DNA of 64,000 nucleotides from Halpernia sp048269545 (GCF_048269545.1 NZ_JBLXIJ010000008.1:53514-117513), one strand, 5' to 3'; counted from the first letter of the stretch, positions 41,803-49,532 are shown. Translations and numbers: made by a program. The notes: generated by a model not told the origin, from the letters alone.

Positions 41803-41846
41803 ATTTCTTGTAAATCTATTTAATTTTAAACTTTAAAACAAGAAAT
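41803..41846. promoter_or_regulatory. inverted repeat ATTTCTTGT-26-ACAAGAAAT
   Basis: Perfect nine-base arms (41803-41811 and 41838-41846) close to the PLP enzyme start, in the same divergent gap as the stronger repeat at 41864-41897. It may be part of the same regulatory region. Confidence 0.35.
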
Positions 41847-41863
41847 GAATTAAGATTTAGAAA

Positions 41864-41897
41864 TTAAAACTATAAAACATTATATTTATAGTTTTAA
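41864..41897. promoter_or_regulatory. perfect 13-bp inverted repeat, likely Lrp/AsnC operator
   Basis: TTAAAACTATAAA (41864-41876) and TTTATAGTTTTAA (41885-41897) are exact inverse complements with an eight-base spacer. The site ends seven bases before the -7 word of the regulator gene and thus covers its -33 region. AT-rich palindromes of this size suit Lrp-family dimers. Confidence 0.6.
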
Positions 41898-41904
41898 AAT
41901 TTAT

Positions 41905-41912
41905 TATTTTTG
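41905..41912 (+). promoter_or_regulatory. probable -7 element TATTTTTG of the Lrp/AsnC gene
   Basis: Exact TAnnTTTG match, 32 bases before the ATG at 41945, next to the operator-like repeat. Confidence 0.5.
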
Positions 41913-41944
41913 ATAAAATATACTTTTAACCAAATATTTTTCAG

Positions 41945-42406
41945 ATGAACTTAGATGAAAAGGATAAAAAACTTCTTGTTTTATTGCAAGAAAATGCGAA
42001 AAAAACCAATAAACAATTGGCGGCGGAACTTAATTTGTCAGTAACTGCAGTTTTTGAGAGAATTAAAAAATTAGAAAAGCAAAAAATTATTAAAAATTAT
42101 GTGGCTTTAGTTGATAAAAAACAAGTTAAAAGAGATTTTATAGTTTTGTGTCAAGTGAAACTTATTCAGCATAAAAAGGAATACATTTCTCAATTTGAAA
42201 AAGAAATTAAAAAGTTCCCAGAAATTTTAGAATGTTTTCACGTGAGTGGAGATTCTGATTATATTTTGAAAATTGCCTTAGAAAATATTCAAGAATATAG
42301 GGAATTTATGGTTTCTAAATTAACATCTATGGAGCACATTGCAAGTACACAAAGTTCTTTTGTGATTGAAGAAGTGAAAAATACAACGACTGTTTTTTTA
42401 GAATAA
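41945..42406 (+). CDS. Lrp/AsnC family transcriptional regulator
   Basis: 153 residues. The N-terminal winged helix-turn-helix reads LDEKDKKLLVLLQENAKKTN and continues QLAAELNLSVTAVFERIKKL. The C-terminal RAM/ACT-like ligand domain has VSGDSDYILKIALENIQEY. Lrp-family proteins form octamers that sense amino acids. It is divergent from the Cys/Met PLP enzyme and likely controls it and itself through the repeat at 41864-41897. ATG at 41945. Confidence 0.93.
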   Translation: MNLDEKDKKLLVLLQENAKKTNKQLAAELNLSVTAVFERIKKLEKQKIIKNYVALVDKKQVKRDFIVLCQVKLIQHKKEYISQFEKEIKKFPEILECFHVSGDSDYILKIALENIQEYREFMVSKLTSMEHIASTQSSFVIEEVKNTTTVFLE

Positions 42407-42408
42407 TT

Positions 42409-42450
42409 TTATTTATTTAAAAACTCCATCAAGTCCATATAAATTTTTTT
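42409..42450 (-). pseudogene. short remnant resembling the 3' end of the 43270 esterase gene
   Basis: On the minus strand the bases encode KKIYMDLMEFLNK and a stop, very like the esterase's own end QKNYMDLMDFFGK and stop 860 bases away on the same strand. The DNA is also alike (TCCATCAAGTCCATATAA against TCCATCAAATCCATATAA). Upstream of it the reading runs into the palindromic repeat at 42487-42560. It is either a duplicated gene end or the tail of an unrelated, erased gene. Confidence 0.5.
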
Positions 42451-42486
42451 AAAGCAATACGGATATTCTTTTTCCGAAAATTGTTC

Positions 42487-42560
42487 CCGCATTCCACTAT
42501 ATCTTTTTCTTTTGCAAAAGAAAAAGGATGCCGTTTCAATCGGGGCTAAAAAGACGGGAT
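42487..42560. repeat. palindromic repeat with perfect 24-bp core
   Basis: CTTTTTCTTTTG immediately followed by its complement CAAAAGAAAAAG (42503-42526) is a perfect 24-base palindrome. It is flanked by CCCGCATTCCACTATAT on the left and GGATGCCGTTTCAATCGGGG on the right. The wording matches a repeat I recall as frequent between genes of Chryseobacterium and Flavobacterium. It sits in the 360-base gap between the Lrp gene and the lipoprotein gene; the rest of the gap (42560-42766) shows no gene. Confidence 0.7.
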
Positions 42561-42766
42561 TTTTTTCTTTGAAGGGAAGAATTGGAAGAATTACAAATCA
42601 TAAAAATAGTATTGGAAAAATTATTTAAATTTGGTAATTAATTATATATTTACGCATAAACACTTTATAAAAATAAAAGTAATTACTGAATAAAATCAAC
42701 AAAAGAAAATTGAAAAATTAAACATTTTCTATACTTTTTTGAGTTTTAAATTCTTAAATAAAATCT

Positions 42767-43213
42767 ATGAAAATAAAAAATTTACTACTGCTTCTTTTAA
42801 CATTATTTTTAATAATTTCTTGTAGAAAAGATGAAGAATTAACTATAAAAGAAAAATTAAACGGAAAATGGAATTGGGAAAATAGCACAGGTGGAATGAA
42901 TGGCAAAGAGATTCATACGCCACAAAGTGAAGGTTATACAATGCAATATAATTTCAAATCAAATGATAGTATTTCGATAACAAAAAATGAAACCCTTAAA
43001 TTTAATAATACAAAATATCATTTGACAAGAGAAAAAAGTATTTTATTTCAAAAAGATTTTGATTTTTTAACTATTGATTATAAATTCAAAGAGTTTGGAA
43101 CTGATTCCATTATTACATTACCAATGAGATATATGATTAACAAAATAGATGGAAATTCTTTAGAATTAACTGAAGACGTATATGATGGCTATTCTCTAAA
43201 ATTAAAAAAATAG
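42767..43213 (+). CDS. lipocalin-like lipoprotein
   Basis: 148 residues: lipoprotein signal MKIKNLLLLLLTLFLIISC, then a single domain starting KEKLNGKWNWENSTGG with alternating strands and a C-terminal NSLELTEDVYDGYSLKLKK. The pattern is that of the small lipocalin-like lipoproteins common in Bacteroidota. The function is unknown. It is alone on its strand, between a repeat-rich gap and the convergent esterase; both flanks carry similar esterase-end sequences. Confidence 0.75.
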   Translation: MKIKNLLLLLLTLFLIISCRKDEELTIKEKLNGKWNWENSTGGMNGKEIHTPQSEGYTMQYNFKSNDSISITKNETLKFNNTKYHLTREKSILFQKDFDFLTIDYKFKEFGTDSIITLPMRYMINKIDGNSLELTEDVYDGYSLKLKK

Positions 43214-43269
43214 AAACTGCTTTTCCAATAAAGCAAAAATTTCAATCCGTTATTCTTCTTAAATTAAAT

Positions 43270-43908
43270 TTATTTCCCAAAAAAATCCATCAAATCCATA
43301 TAATTTTTTTGGTTCACGCCGTGTCCGCTCATATATTCTCGAAAGCTGAAATAACAGCTTTTTTCATATAAAAAATCTGCTGCTTTTCTTCCCCATTCCA
43401 AAGGAATTATTGCATCATCTGTGCCGTGAGAAATGAAAAAACGCAACTTTTCTAATTTCTTTTTATCTTTTGAAATGTTATGTAGAATTTTTTCTTCCAA
43501 ATAACAACTCATACAAGCAACTTTCGAAAATAGTTCTGGATTATTTAAAGACAATGCATAACTGAGAATCCCACCTTGGCTGAATCCAACCAAATGTGTT
43601 TCATTTTCGGTTAAACCATATTGATTAGAAATTCTTAAGATGGATTCTAAAATTGCTTTTTCTGCTTTTTCCGCTTGTTGAACACCAACAAATTTTTCAG
43701 CGTTATTAAAATCAATATCATACCACGAAAAACCTTCAAAATCTGTATTTAATGGTGCCCGAAAACTTACTATGAGCCAATCTTCTGGCAAAGTAGGAAC
43801 AAAACTGAAAAGATCTTCTTCATTACTTCCATAACCGTGAAGTAAAACTAAAAGCGTTGTTTTTGGAGTGATATTTCCGGGTTCTCGGAGGAGGTATTTT
43901 AAGTCCAT
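43270..43908 (-). CDS. phospholipase/carboxylesterase family hydrolase
   Basis: 212 residues, usual length for the Abhydrolase_2 family. LLVLLHGYGSNEEDLFSF (oxyanion region), nucleophile elbow VGFSQGGILSYALSLN near residue 112, ISHGTDDAIIPLEWG with the catalytic Asp, and MSGHGVNQ with the catalytic His. It hydrolyses short-chain esters or lysophospholipids in the cytoplasm. ATG at 43908. Confidence 0.9.
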   Translation of the reverse strand: MDLKYLLREPGNITPKTTLLVLLHGYGSNEEDLFSFVPTLPEDWLIVSFRAPLNTDFEGFSWYDIDFNNAEKFVGVQQAEKAEKAILESILRISNQYGLTENETHLVGFSQGGILSYALSLNNPELFSKVACMSCYLEEKILHNISKDKKKLEKLRFFISHGTDDAIIPLEWGRKAADFLYEKSCYFSFREYMSGHGVNQKNYMDLMDFFGK

Positions 43909-43924
43909 TTTTTATTTTTTTTTA

Positions 43925-44074
43925 TTTAAACACGGAGTTCACAGAGATTTATTTTCATTTCGCAAAATTTCGCAGAGAACACAATTGAAAATATTATGTG
44001 TTAACAAAAGCTTTTTTTAATTTAAAAATCTTTAAAATCAACCCTGCTAGAGTTTAAAACTCTGGCAGGGTTTT
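43925..44074. repeat. intergenic repeats: CACAGAG words and AACCCTGC palindrome
   Basis: The 282-base gap contains CACGGAGTTCACAGAGATTT and TTTCGCAGAGAACACAA words (about 43930-43983). At 44040-44073 lies a near-perfect palindrome: AACCCTGCTAGAGTTT followed by AAAACTCTGGCAGGGTT. The palindrome could fold as a hairpin on either strand and resembles a palindrome widespread between Bacteroidota genes. No gene is seen. Confidence 0.6.
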
Positions 44075-44154
44075 GCAAAAATCTTAACTTCTCCAAAACT
44101 TTAAAAACTTAATCTCAAAACATTAACCAAAAATATTTTTTCTGACAATTAGGC

Positions 44155-44184
44155 GCAAAAAAAATCGGGTAAAATTCCCGATTT
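44155..44184 (-). terminator. intrinsic terminator of the desaturase gene
   Basis: On the minus strand AAATCGGG-AATTTTA-CCCGATTT is followed by a run of T. It starts 7 bases after the desaturase stop. Confidence 0.88.
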
Positions 44185-44190
44185 ATTTTT

Positions 44191-44946
44191 TTACTTTTCT
44201 CGTGTTGGTTTTATCGCCACACGATTGAGTTTGATGAGTTTCATTTTTTCTAAAAGTAACATTATCAAATAAGTGGGATCAATTTCGTACCATCTAATTC
44301 CGCCAAAGTTTGGTCTTCCACCGTGTTTGTGATGATTATTATGATAAGCTTCGCCCATCATTAACCAATCAAAACGCAAGAGGTTTTTTGAAGTATCGCT
44401 CACTTTAAAATTAGTGTAGCCATAAATATGCGCAAACCAATTAATAATTACACCGTGAATTGGTGCCATTAAATAAGCAACTGGAAGCAAAAGCCATTCC
44501 CACCAATGATTGGCGAAAAGGATAAAAAATGTGGTGTAAAAAATTCCCCATCCAATTCTAGAAAACCAAGAACTGGCAAACTGATCAAATTTTTTCCATT
44601 GCGGAACATTTTTAGTGAATTTTTCTTCTATTTGAATTTTATAATTATTGATATCGGCGTAGATATTTTTTGTACGCCACATCATTGCAAATAAATTGGG
44701 ATCGTATTTTGGAGAATGCGGATCTTTTTCTGTGTCGGCAAAAGCATGGTGCATTCTGTGCATTACGCCGTATCCGTAAGCGGAAAGGTAATTAGAACCT
44801 TGCGTAATCCAAGTTAAAACGAAGCATAATTTCTCGCCAAATTTTGACATTTTAAAACTTTGATGCGCTGCGTATCGGTGTAAAAAAAAGGTCTGGAAAA
44901 ATAAACCAGAATACCAGAGAACTATGATAAATATAAGGATTGTCAT
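44191..44946 (-). CDS. acyl-CoA (fatty acid) desaturase
   Basis: 251 residues, four helices. The three histidine boxes are HRYAAH (residues 23-28), HRMHH (63-67) and HNNHH near 204, the di-iron ligands of membrane desaturases. It introduces a cis double bond, probably at delta-9, into membrane acyl chains; the exact substrate (acyl-CoA or lipid-bound) is not determined by sequence. ATG at 44946. It has its own promoter word and terminator. Confidence 0.93.
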   Translation of the reverse strand: MTILIFIIVLWYSGLFFQTFFLHRYAAHQSFKMSKFGEKLCFVLTWITQGSNYLSAYGYGVMHRMHHAFADTEKDPHSPKYDPNLFAMMWRTKNIYADINNYKIQIEEKFTKNVPQWKKFDQFASSWFSRIGWGIFYTTFFILFANHWWEWLLLPVAYLMAPIHGVIINWFAHIYGYTNFKVSDTSKNLLRFDWLMMGEAYHNNHHKHGGRPNFGGIRWYEIDPTYLIMLLLEKMKLIKLNRVAIKPTREK

Positions 44947-44965
44947 AAATGATTTTTGATTTTTA

Positions 44966-44973
44966 CAAAGTTA
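44966..44973 (-). promoter_or_regulatory. probable -7 element TAACTTTG of the desaturase gene
   Basis: Minus-strand TAACTTTG matches TAnnTTTG, 19 bases before the ATG at 44946. Confidence 0.5.
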
Positions 44974-45042
44974 GACTATTCAAAATCTTCCACATATGAT
45001 TTTACTCATAAGTGCAATGTTTTAAATAGTTAAATGAAAAGA

Positions 45043-45079
45043 TAAAAAAAATGAGAAACTTTTTATAAAATTTCTCATT
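45043..45079 (-). terminator. intrinsic terminator of the 96-residue gene
   Basis: AATGAGAAA (45050-45058) and TTTCTCATT (45071-45079) form a nine-pair stem; on the minus strand the stem is followed by a T-run (the A-tract at 45044-45051). Confidence 0.75.
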
Positions 45080-45106
45080 ATTAACTAATAAAATTAGGTT
45101 TTAGAT

Positions 45107-45397
45107 TTAAGCTAAAAACTCCAAATCTTTATCTTTAAAATCATTTTGCTCCACCAATTTGTTCATTGTTTTTAAAGTTTTAATACGCAATTTTGCTAAT
45201 TTCCTGATATTAGAATCTGAACTGTAATTAAAAATAGAATCTTTAAAAGTAAATGTATCGCCTTCTTTAAATTCGATGTCGTCTTTTTTTAATTCTCCTA
45301 AAAGCATCAAATTGGTCATTTTTTCTAGAATTTTGTGTTCTGCTTTTGCTAAAACTTTCAGTGATTTGAGAAGTTCTTTATTATATTTTTTACCCAT
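45107..45397 (-). CDS. small charged protein of unknown function
   Basis: 96 residues, helical and Lys-rich (KELLKSLKVLAKAEHKILEK, LAKLRIKTLKTMNKLVEQND), with a short beta segment in the middle (GDTFTFKDSIFNY). There is no signal peptide or membrane helix. I do not recognise a family. It has its own terminator, sits between the desaturase and the divergent glyA, and has good codon use, so it is probably real. Confidence 0.65.
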   Translation of the reverse strand: MGKKYNKELLKSLKVLAKAEHKILEKMTNLMLLGELKKDDIEFKEGDTFTFKDSIFNYSSDSNIRKLAKLRIKTLKTMNKLVEQNDFKDKDLEFLA

Positions 45398-45586
45398 GAT
45401 ATTTTTTGAAAGTATTTAAGTTTGATTAATTTATAAAGTTTTAATTCTTTGCTGTTTTACAATTTTCAACTTTGAGATTTCTGCAAACTTACTATTTTTT
45501 CTTCCAATAATTAGGTCTTTTATGCAATCTAAAATTTACTTAAATTTGAAATCTAAATTTAACATTCAATATAATAAAAATTCACA

Positions 45587-46858
45587 ATGAATCAAGATCC
45601 GATATTTGCTTTAATAGAAAAGGAACGCGACCGACAAACTCACGGAATAGAACTAATTGCTTCAGAAAATTTCGTTTCAGAAAATGTAATGAAAGCGGTA
45701 GGAAGTGTTTTAACCAATAAATATGCAGAAGGATATCCTGGAAAACGTTATTACGGCGGTTGTGAAGTGGTAGATCAAGTGGAGCAATTGGCAATTGACA
45801 GAGCAAAAGAATTATTTGGAATTGAATACGCCAATGTGCAACCACATTCTGGTTCGCAAGCAAATGCTGCAATTTATTTGGCGTGTTTAAAACCTGGAGA
45901 TTCTATTTTAGGTTTGGATTTATCGATGGGCGGTCATTTAACGCACGGAAGTTTTGTGAATTTTTCTGGAATTCAATACCAAGCGAATTTTTACGGAGTC
46001 GATCGTGAAAGTGGTTTGATTGATTATGACCAAATGCGCCAAAAAGCTTTGGAAGTTAAACCAAAAATGTTAATTGCAGGATTTTCTGCCTATTCCAGAG
46101 ATTTAGATTATAAAAAATACCGTGAAATTGCAGACGAAGTTGGTGCAACTTTGTGGGCAGATATTGCACATCCTGCAGGTTTGGTTGCAAAAGGATTATT
46201 AAATTCTCCATTCGAATATTGTCACGTTGTTACAACTACAACTCATAAAACTTTGCGAGGACCAAGAGGTGGAATGATTATGATGGGTAAAGATTTTGAA
46301 AATACTTATGGTCATAAAACGCCAAAAGGTGAAACCAAAATGATGAGTCAGGTTTTAGATGGCGCAGTTTTCCCAGGAATTCAGGGCGGTCCATTGGAAC
46401 ATGTGATTGCAGGAAAAGCAGTTGCTTTTGGTGAAGCTTTGGATGAGAAATTTTTAATTTATCAAAAACAAGTGGTTGCAAATGCGAGAGCTTTGGCGAA
46501 AGCAATGATAAATAATGGTTTTGATATTGTGAGTGGTGGAACAGACAATCATCTAATGTTAGTAGATCTGCGAAATAAAAATGTGAACGGAAAAGAAACT
46601 GAAAAAGCTTTGGTAAAAGCAGACATCACGTGTAATAAAAATATGGTGCCGTTTGATGATAAATCACCTTTCACCACTTCTGGAATTCGTTTGGGAACAG
46701 CTGCAATCACAACAAGAGGTTTAAAAGAAAAAGATATGGAAACTATTGCAGGATTAATTTCTGAGTGTGTTTCTGATTTAAAAAATGACGCCGTTTTAGA
46801 AAAAGTGAAAAAAGAGGTTAATCAATTAATGGAAGGAAAAGCTTTGTTTAAATACTAG
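45587..46858 (+). CDS. glyA: serine hydroxymethyltransferase
   Basis: 423 residues. The N-terminus has ELIASENFVSENVMKAVGS and the substrate loop YAEGYPGKRYYGGCE; PLP-binding motifs include HSGSQANAA and ADIAHPAGLVAKGL. The Schiff-base Lys is in VVTTTTHKTLRGPRGG near residue 225. It interconverts serine and glycine with tetrahydrofolate and feeds one-carbon units to purine synthesis among others. ATG at 45587. Confidence 0.98.
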   Translation: MNQDPIFALIEKERDRQTHGIELIASENFVSENVMKAVGSVLTNKYAEGYPGKRYYGGCEVVDQVEQLAIDRAKELFGIEYANVQPHSGSQANAAIYLACLKPGDSILGLDLSMGGHLTHGSFVNFSGIQYQANFYGVDRESGLIDYDQMRQKALEVKPKMLIAGFSAYSRDLDYKKYREIADEVGATLWADIAHPAGLVAKGLLNSPFEYCHVVTTTTHKTLRGPRGGMIMMGKDFENTYGHKTPKGETKMMSQVLDGAVFPGIQGGPLEHVIAGKAVAFGEALDEKFLIYQKQVVANARALAKAMINNGFDIVSGGTDNHLMLVDLRNKNVNGKETEKALVKADITCNKNMVPFDDKSPFTTSGIRLGTAAITTRGLKEKDMETIAGLISECVSDLKNDAVLEKVKKEVNQLMEGKALFKY

Positions 46859-46909
46859 AAAGTTAAAATTGAAAATACGTAAAGTTAGAAAGCATAATTT
46901 TTAATCTAA

Positions 46910-46950
46910 AAGCAAAAACTATCAACTGGCAATCGACAACTGATACCCAA
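46910..46950. repeat. ATCAACTGGCAATCGACAACTG word spacer before recX
   Basis: The bases AACTATCAACTGGCAATCGA then CAACTGATAC form a three-fold degenerate repeat of the word ATCAACTG, as often seen in Flavobacteriia spacers. It directly precedes the conserved recX N-terminus. Confidence 0.45.
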
Positions 46951-46986
46951 AAGAAATCTTATACTTTTGAAGAGATAAAACAGAAA

Positions 46987-47412
46987 ATGGTAAATTATTG
47001 CGTTTACCAAGATCGTTGTCACAAAGAAGTAGAGCAGAAGTTTCGAGATTTTCTTTTAATACCAGAAGCGAAAGATGAAATTATACTTTATCTTATAAAG
47101 GAAAATTATCTTAATGAAGAGCGTTTTACAAGAAGCTATATCCGAGGAAAATTCTATCAAAAAAACTGGGGACGCACAAAAATTATGGGTCAGTTAAAAT
47201 TTAAAGGAATTTCACAGAAATTGATTAATAATTGTATGAATGAAATTGATGAGTACGATTATGAAGAAACTATTAAGAAATTATACAAGCAACATTTTGA
47301 ACTTCAAAAAGGTGGCAGAGATTATATGAAACATCAAAAAACCGTCAAATTTTTGTTAGGAAAAGGTTATGAATTTGAAATTATTTTAAACGTAAAACAA
47401 AATTATTTTTAA
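46987..47412 (+). CDS. recX: RecX family regulatory protein; N-terminus probably longer
   Basis: 141 residues from the first ATG at 46987. RecX three-helix repeats are clear: VNYCVYQDRCHKEVEQKFRD, LIKENYLNEERFTRSYIRGK, WGRTKIMGQLKFKGISQ. RecX binds and inhibits RecA filaments. The in-frame bases just upstream encode QKKSYTFEEIKQK, which matches the usual start of Flavobacteriia RecX (roughly MxKKTYTVEEA). No ATG, GTG or TTG lies in that stretch back to the TGA at 46870, so the full protein would need an unusual start (ATT at 46897, ATA at 46894 or ATC at 46921) or the start has been lost. Confidence 0.85.
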   Translation: MVNYCVYQDRCHKEVEQKFRDFLLIPEAKDEIILYLIKENYLNEERFTRSYIRGKFYQKNWGRTKIMGQLKFKGISQKLINNCMNEIDEYDYEETIKKLYKQHFELQKGGRDYMKHQKTVKFLLGKGYEFEIILNVKQNYF

Positions 47413-47521
47413 AACTAACAAATTTTGCTGAAATTTATCAAAAGGAAAATCAGATTTTCTTTATTTTGTTTAAAGTATATTCTAAGTTTTAATTTATATA
47501 TACTTTTTAACAAGATTAGTG

Positions 47522-47529
47522 TATTTTTG
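47522..47529 (+). promoter_or_regulatory. probable promoter -7 element of the polysaccharide locus
   Basis: TATTTTTG matches TAnnTTTG, 51 bases before the ATG of the first locus gene. No clean -33 word was found. Confidence 0.45.
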
Positions 47530-47580
47530 CAGCGATTAACTTTTTAAGTAATAAAATTAAAAGAAAGAATTTTTTTAAAA

Positions 47581-49506
47581 ATGGATTTTATTAATATAAA
47601 TAAAAAAATTTATGATGGGGATAACTTTCTTAAATTATCAGATTTAAGGTATCTTCCCCGATGGATTGTATTATTGATTGATATATTTTTGGTTTTAATA
47701 TCTGCATTTGTTTCCTATTTTATTATTGATAACCTAGATGTTACTCCTTATACTTATTTTTCGTTCCCTTTAAAGATTTTAATAATTTTAGGTGTAAACA
47801 TTGTCTTTATGGCTTGGTTTAGAACCTATTCTGGTATTATTCGTCATTCTACTTTTGTGGATTTATGGAAGATTTTTATTACGTGCTTTTTTGCCTGTTT
47901 TACTTTGGTAATTGCAAGTTATTTTACTTTTATTTTTTTTGGACAAAAGTTATTTTTAATTCCTATACTTTTTATCAATTTTGCACTTTCTTTTAGTTTA
48001 CTTTTTGTATTTCGTCTTGTAGTTAAAGAATTTTTTCAAATTATTAGAGATGTTAAAAATGATAAACAGCGTACTAAAGTAGTTATTTTAGAAATTGATG
48101 AAAGTTCCGTAGCAATTGCTCGTGTTATAATGGGAAATCCCAATCTTCCATATTGTGTACAAGGTTTTGTTACTGCAAGAAAAGATAGTAATAGCGCAAG
48201 ATTATTAGGCAAAAGAATTATAACCAAAGCAGAACTGGAGAAAAAATCTAAAAAGGAATTAGGAATTGATGGTGTTATAATTATTAAAGAATTAATTTCT
48301 GATTCTGAGCTACAGAATTGGGTAAGTCTATTTTTAGAAAAAGATCTTAAAGTTTTTAAATCTCCATCATTGCAGAAATTTCGCTCAAGTGATTTAAAAC
48401 ATGCGATAGAGTCTTTACAGATTGAAGATTTATTAAATAGACGACCTATTAAAATTGATAATTTTGCGATTAATCCACGTCATTCAGGTAAAAATATTTT
48501 AGTAACAGGAGGAGCCGGTTCCATCGGTTCAGAAATTGTACGGCAAGTTGCCAAATTAAATCCAGATTTAATAGTAGTTCTTGATCAGGCAGAAACACCG
48601 CTTTATGAAATAGAGTTGGAAATGTTACATGAATTTCCAGATATTAATTTTGAATTTATTTTAGCTGATATTTCAAATAAATATAGAATAGAACCTATTT
48701 TCCAGAAATTTAATTTTTCAATGGTTTATCACGCGGCAGCTTACAAACATGTTCCACTCGTAGAGAAAAATCCGCATGAAGCTATTTTAGTTAATGTTTT
48801 GGGAACTAAAAATTTATCAAAATTAGCAAGCGATTATAATGTCAATCGTTTTGTGATGATTTCTACCGATAAAGCAGTAAATCCGACTAATGTGATGGGC
48901 GCTTCAAAAAGAGTTGCAGAACTTTACGTTCAATCATTACAAAATATTGAGGGAAATACGACTAAGTTTATTACCACTCGTTTTGGAAATGTTTTAGGTT
49001 CAAATGGTTCTGTTATTCCATATTTTAAAAAACAAATAGAAGCAGGCGGTCCTATAACGGTAACTCATAAAGATATTGTACGCTATTTTATGACTATTCA
49101 AGAAGCTTGTGAACTTGTTTTACAAGCAGGGACAATGGGAAAAGGTGGTGAAATCTTTGTTTTTGATATGGGTAATCCAGTGAAGATTGTGGAACTTGCA
49201 AAAAGGATGATTAGATTATCTGGTTTAAAATTAAATGAGGATATCGAAATTGTCTTTACTGGTTTGCGTCCAGGTGAGAAACTGTATGAAGAATTATTAA
49301 GCGATGGTTCTAAAACTTTACCAACACATCATAATAGTATTTTAATTTCAAAAGATCCAACTGCAGATTTTCATGAGATTACAAAACTTACAAATTTAAT
49401 AACTAAAGCAGCTTTAAGACAAGATAAAGTTGAAATTGTTATAATTTTAAAGAAAATAGTACCAGAATTTAAAAGTCAGAATTCTGTTTACCAAAAACTA
49501 GATTAA
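47581..49506 (+). CDS. membrane-bound nucleotide-sugar 4,6-dehydratase/epimerase (WbpM/PglF/CapD-like)
   Basis: 641 residues. Four N-terminal helices (about residues 28-50, 60-80, 94-120, 122-145), then a CoA-binding-like Rossmann region (150-270), then the catalytic SDR domain with TGGAGSIGSEIVRQVAKL near residue 307. The active-site stretch STDKAVNPTNVMGASKR has Met in place of the usual Tyr of the YxxxK pair, as in WbpM/PglF/FlaA1-type dehydratases. They act on UDP-GlcNAc to make 4-keto-6-deoxy intermediates for surface sugars. It opens the polysaccharide locus. A wza-like gene with its own promoter follows. Confidence 0.92.
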   Translation: MDFININKKIYDGDNFLKLSDLRYLPRWIVLLIDIFLVLISAFVSYFIIDNLDVTPYTYFSFPLKILIILGVNIVFMAWFRTYSGIIRHSTFVDLWKIFITCFFACFTLVIASYFTFIFFGQKLFLIPILFINFALSFSLLFVFRLVVKEFFQIIRDVKNDKQRTKVVILEIDESSVAIARVIMGNPNLPYCVQGFVTARKDSNSARLLGKRIITKAELEKKSKKELGIDGVIIIKELISDSELQNWVSLFLEKDLKVFKSPSLQKFRSSDLKHAIESLQIEDLLNRRPIKIDNFAINPRHSGKNILVTGGAGSIGSEIVRQVAKLNPDLIVVLDQAETPLYEIELEMLHEFPDINFEFILADISNKYRIEPIFQKFNFSMVYHAAAYKHVPLVEKNPHEAILVNVLGTKNLSKLASDYNVNRFVMISTDKAVNPTNVMGASKRVAELYVQSLQNIEGNTTKFITTRFGNVLGSNGSVIPYFKKQIEAGGPITVTHKDIVRYFMTIQEACELVLQAGTMGKGGEIFVFDMGNPVKIVELAKRMIRLSGLKLNEDIEIVFTGLRPGEKLYEELLSDGSKTLPTHHNSILISKDPTADFHEITKLTNLITKAALRQDKVEIVIILKKIVPEFKSQNSVYQKLD

Positions 49507-49524
49507 AAATAAGACTAAAAATTG

Positions 49525-49532
49525 TATATTTG
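49525..49532 (+). promoter_or_regulatory. probable -7 element TATATTTG before the wza-like gene
   Basis: Exact TAnnTTTG match, 18 bases before the ATG at 49551. It suggests a separate transcript start for export and kinase genes. Confidence 0.5.

Noticed and set aside
42456..42600. A minus-strand open frame running through the palindrome into the YMDLMEF remnant as one real gene.
   Set aside because: Most of its residues come from the palindromic repeat (CKRKRYSG-like translation), it has no start signal, and it meets a stop on the far side; only the last dozen codons look gene-derived.
44040..44074. The AACCCTGC palindrome as terminator of the desaturase.
   Set aside because: A stronger hairpin with a proper T-run lies nearer the stop at 44155-44184; the palindrome is better explained as an intergenic repeat.
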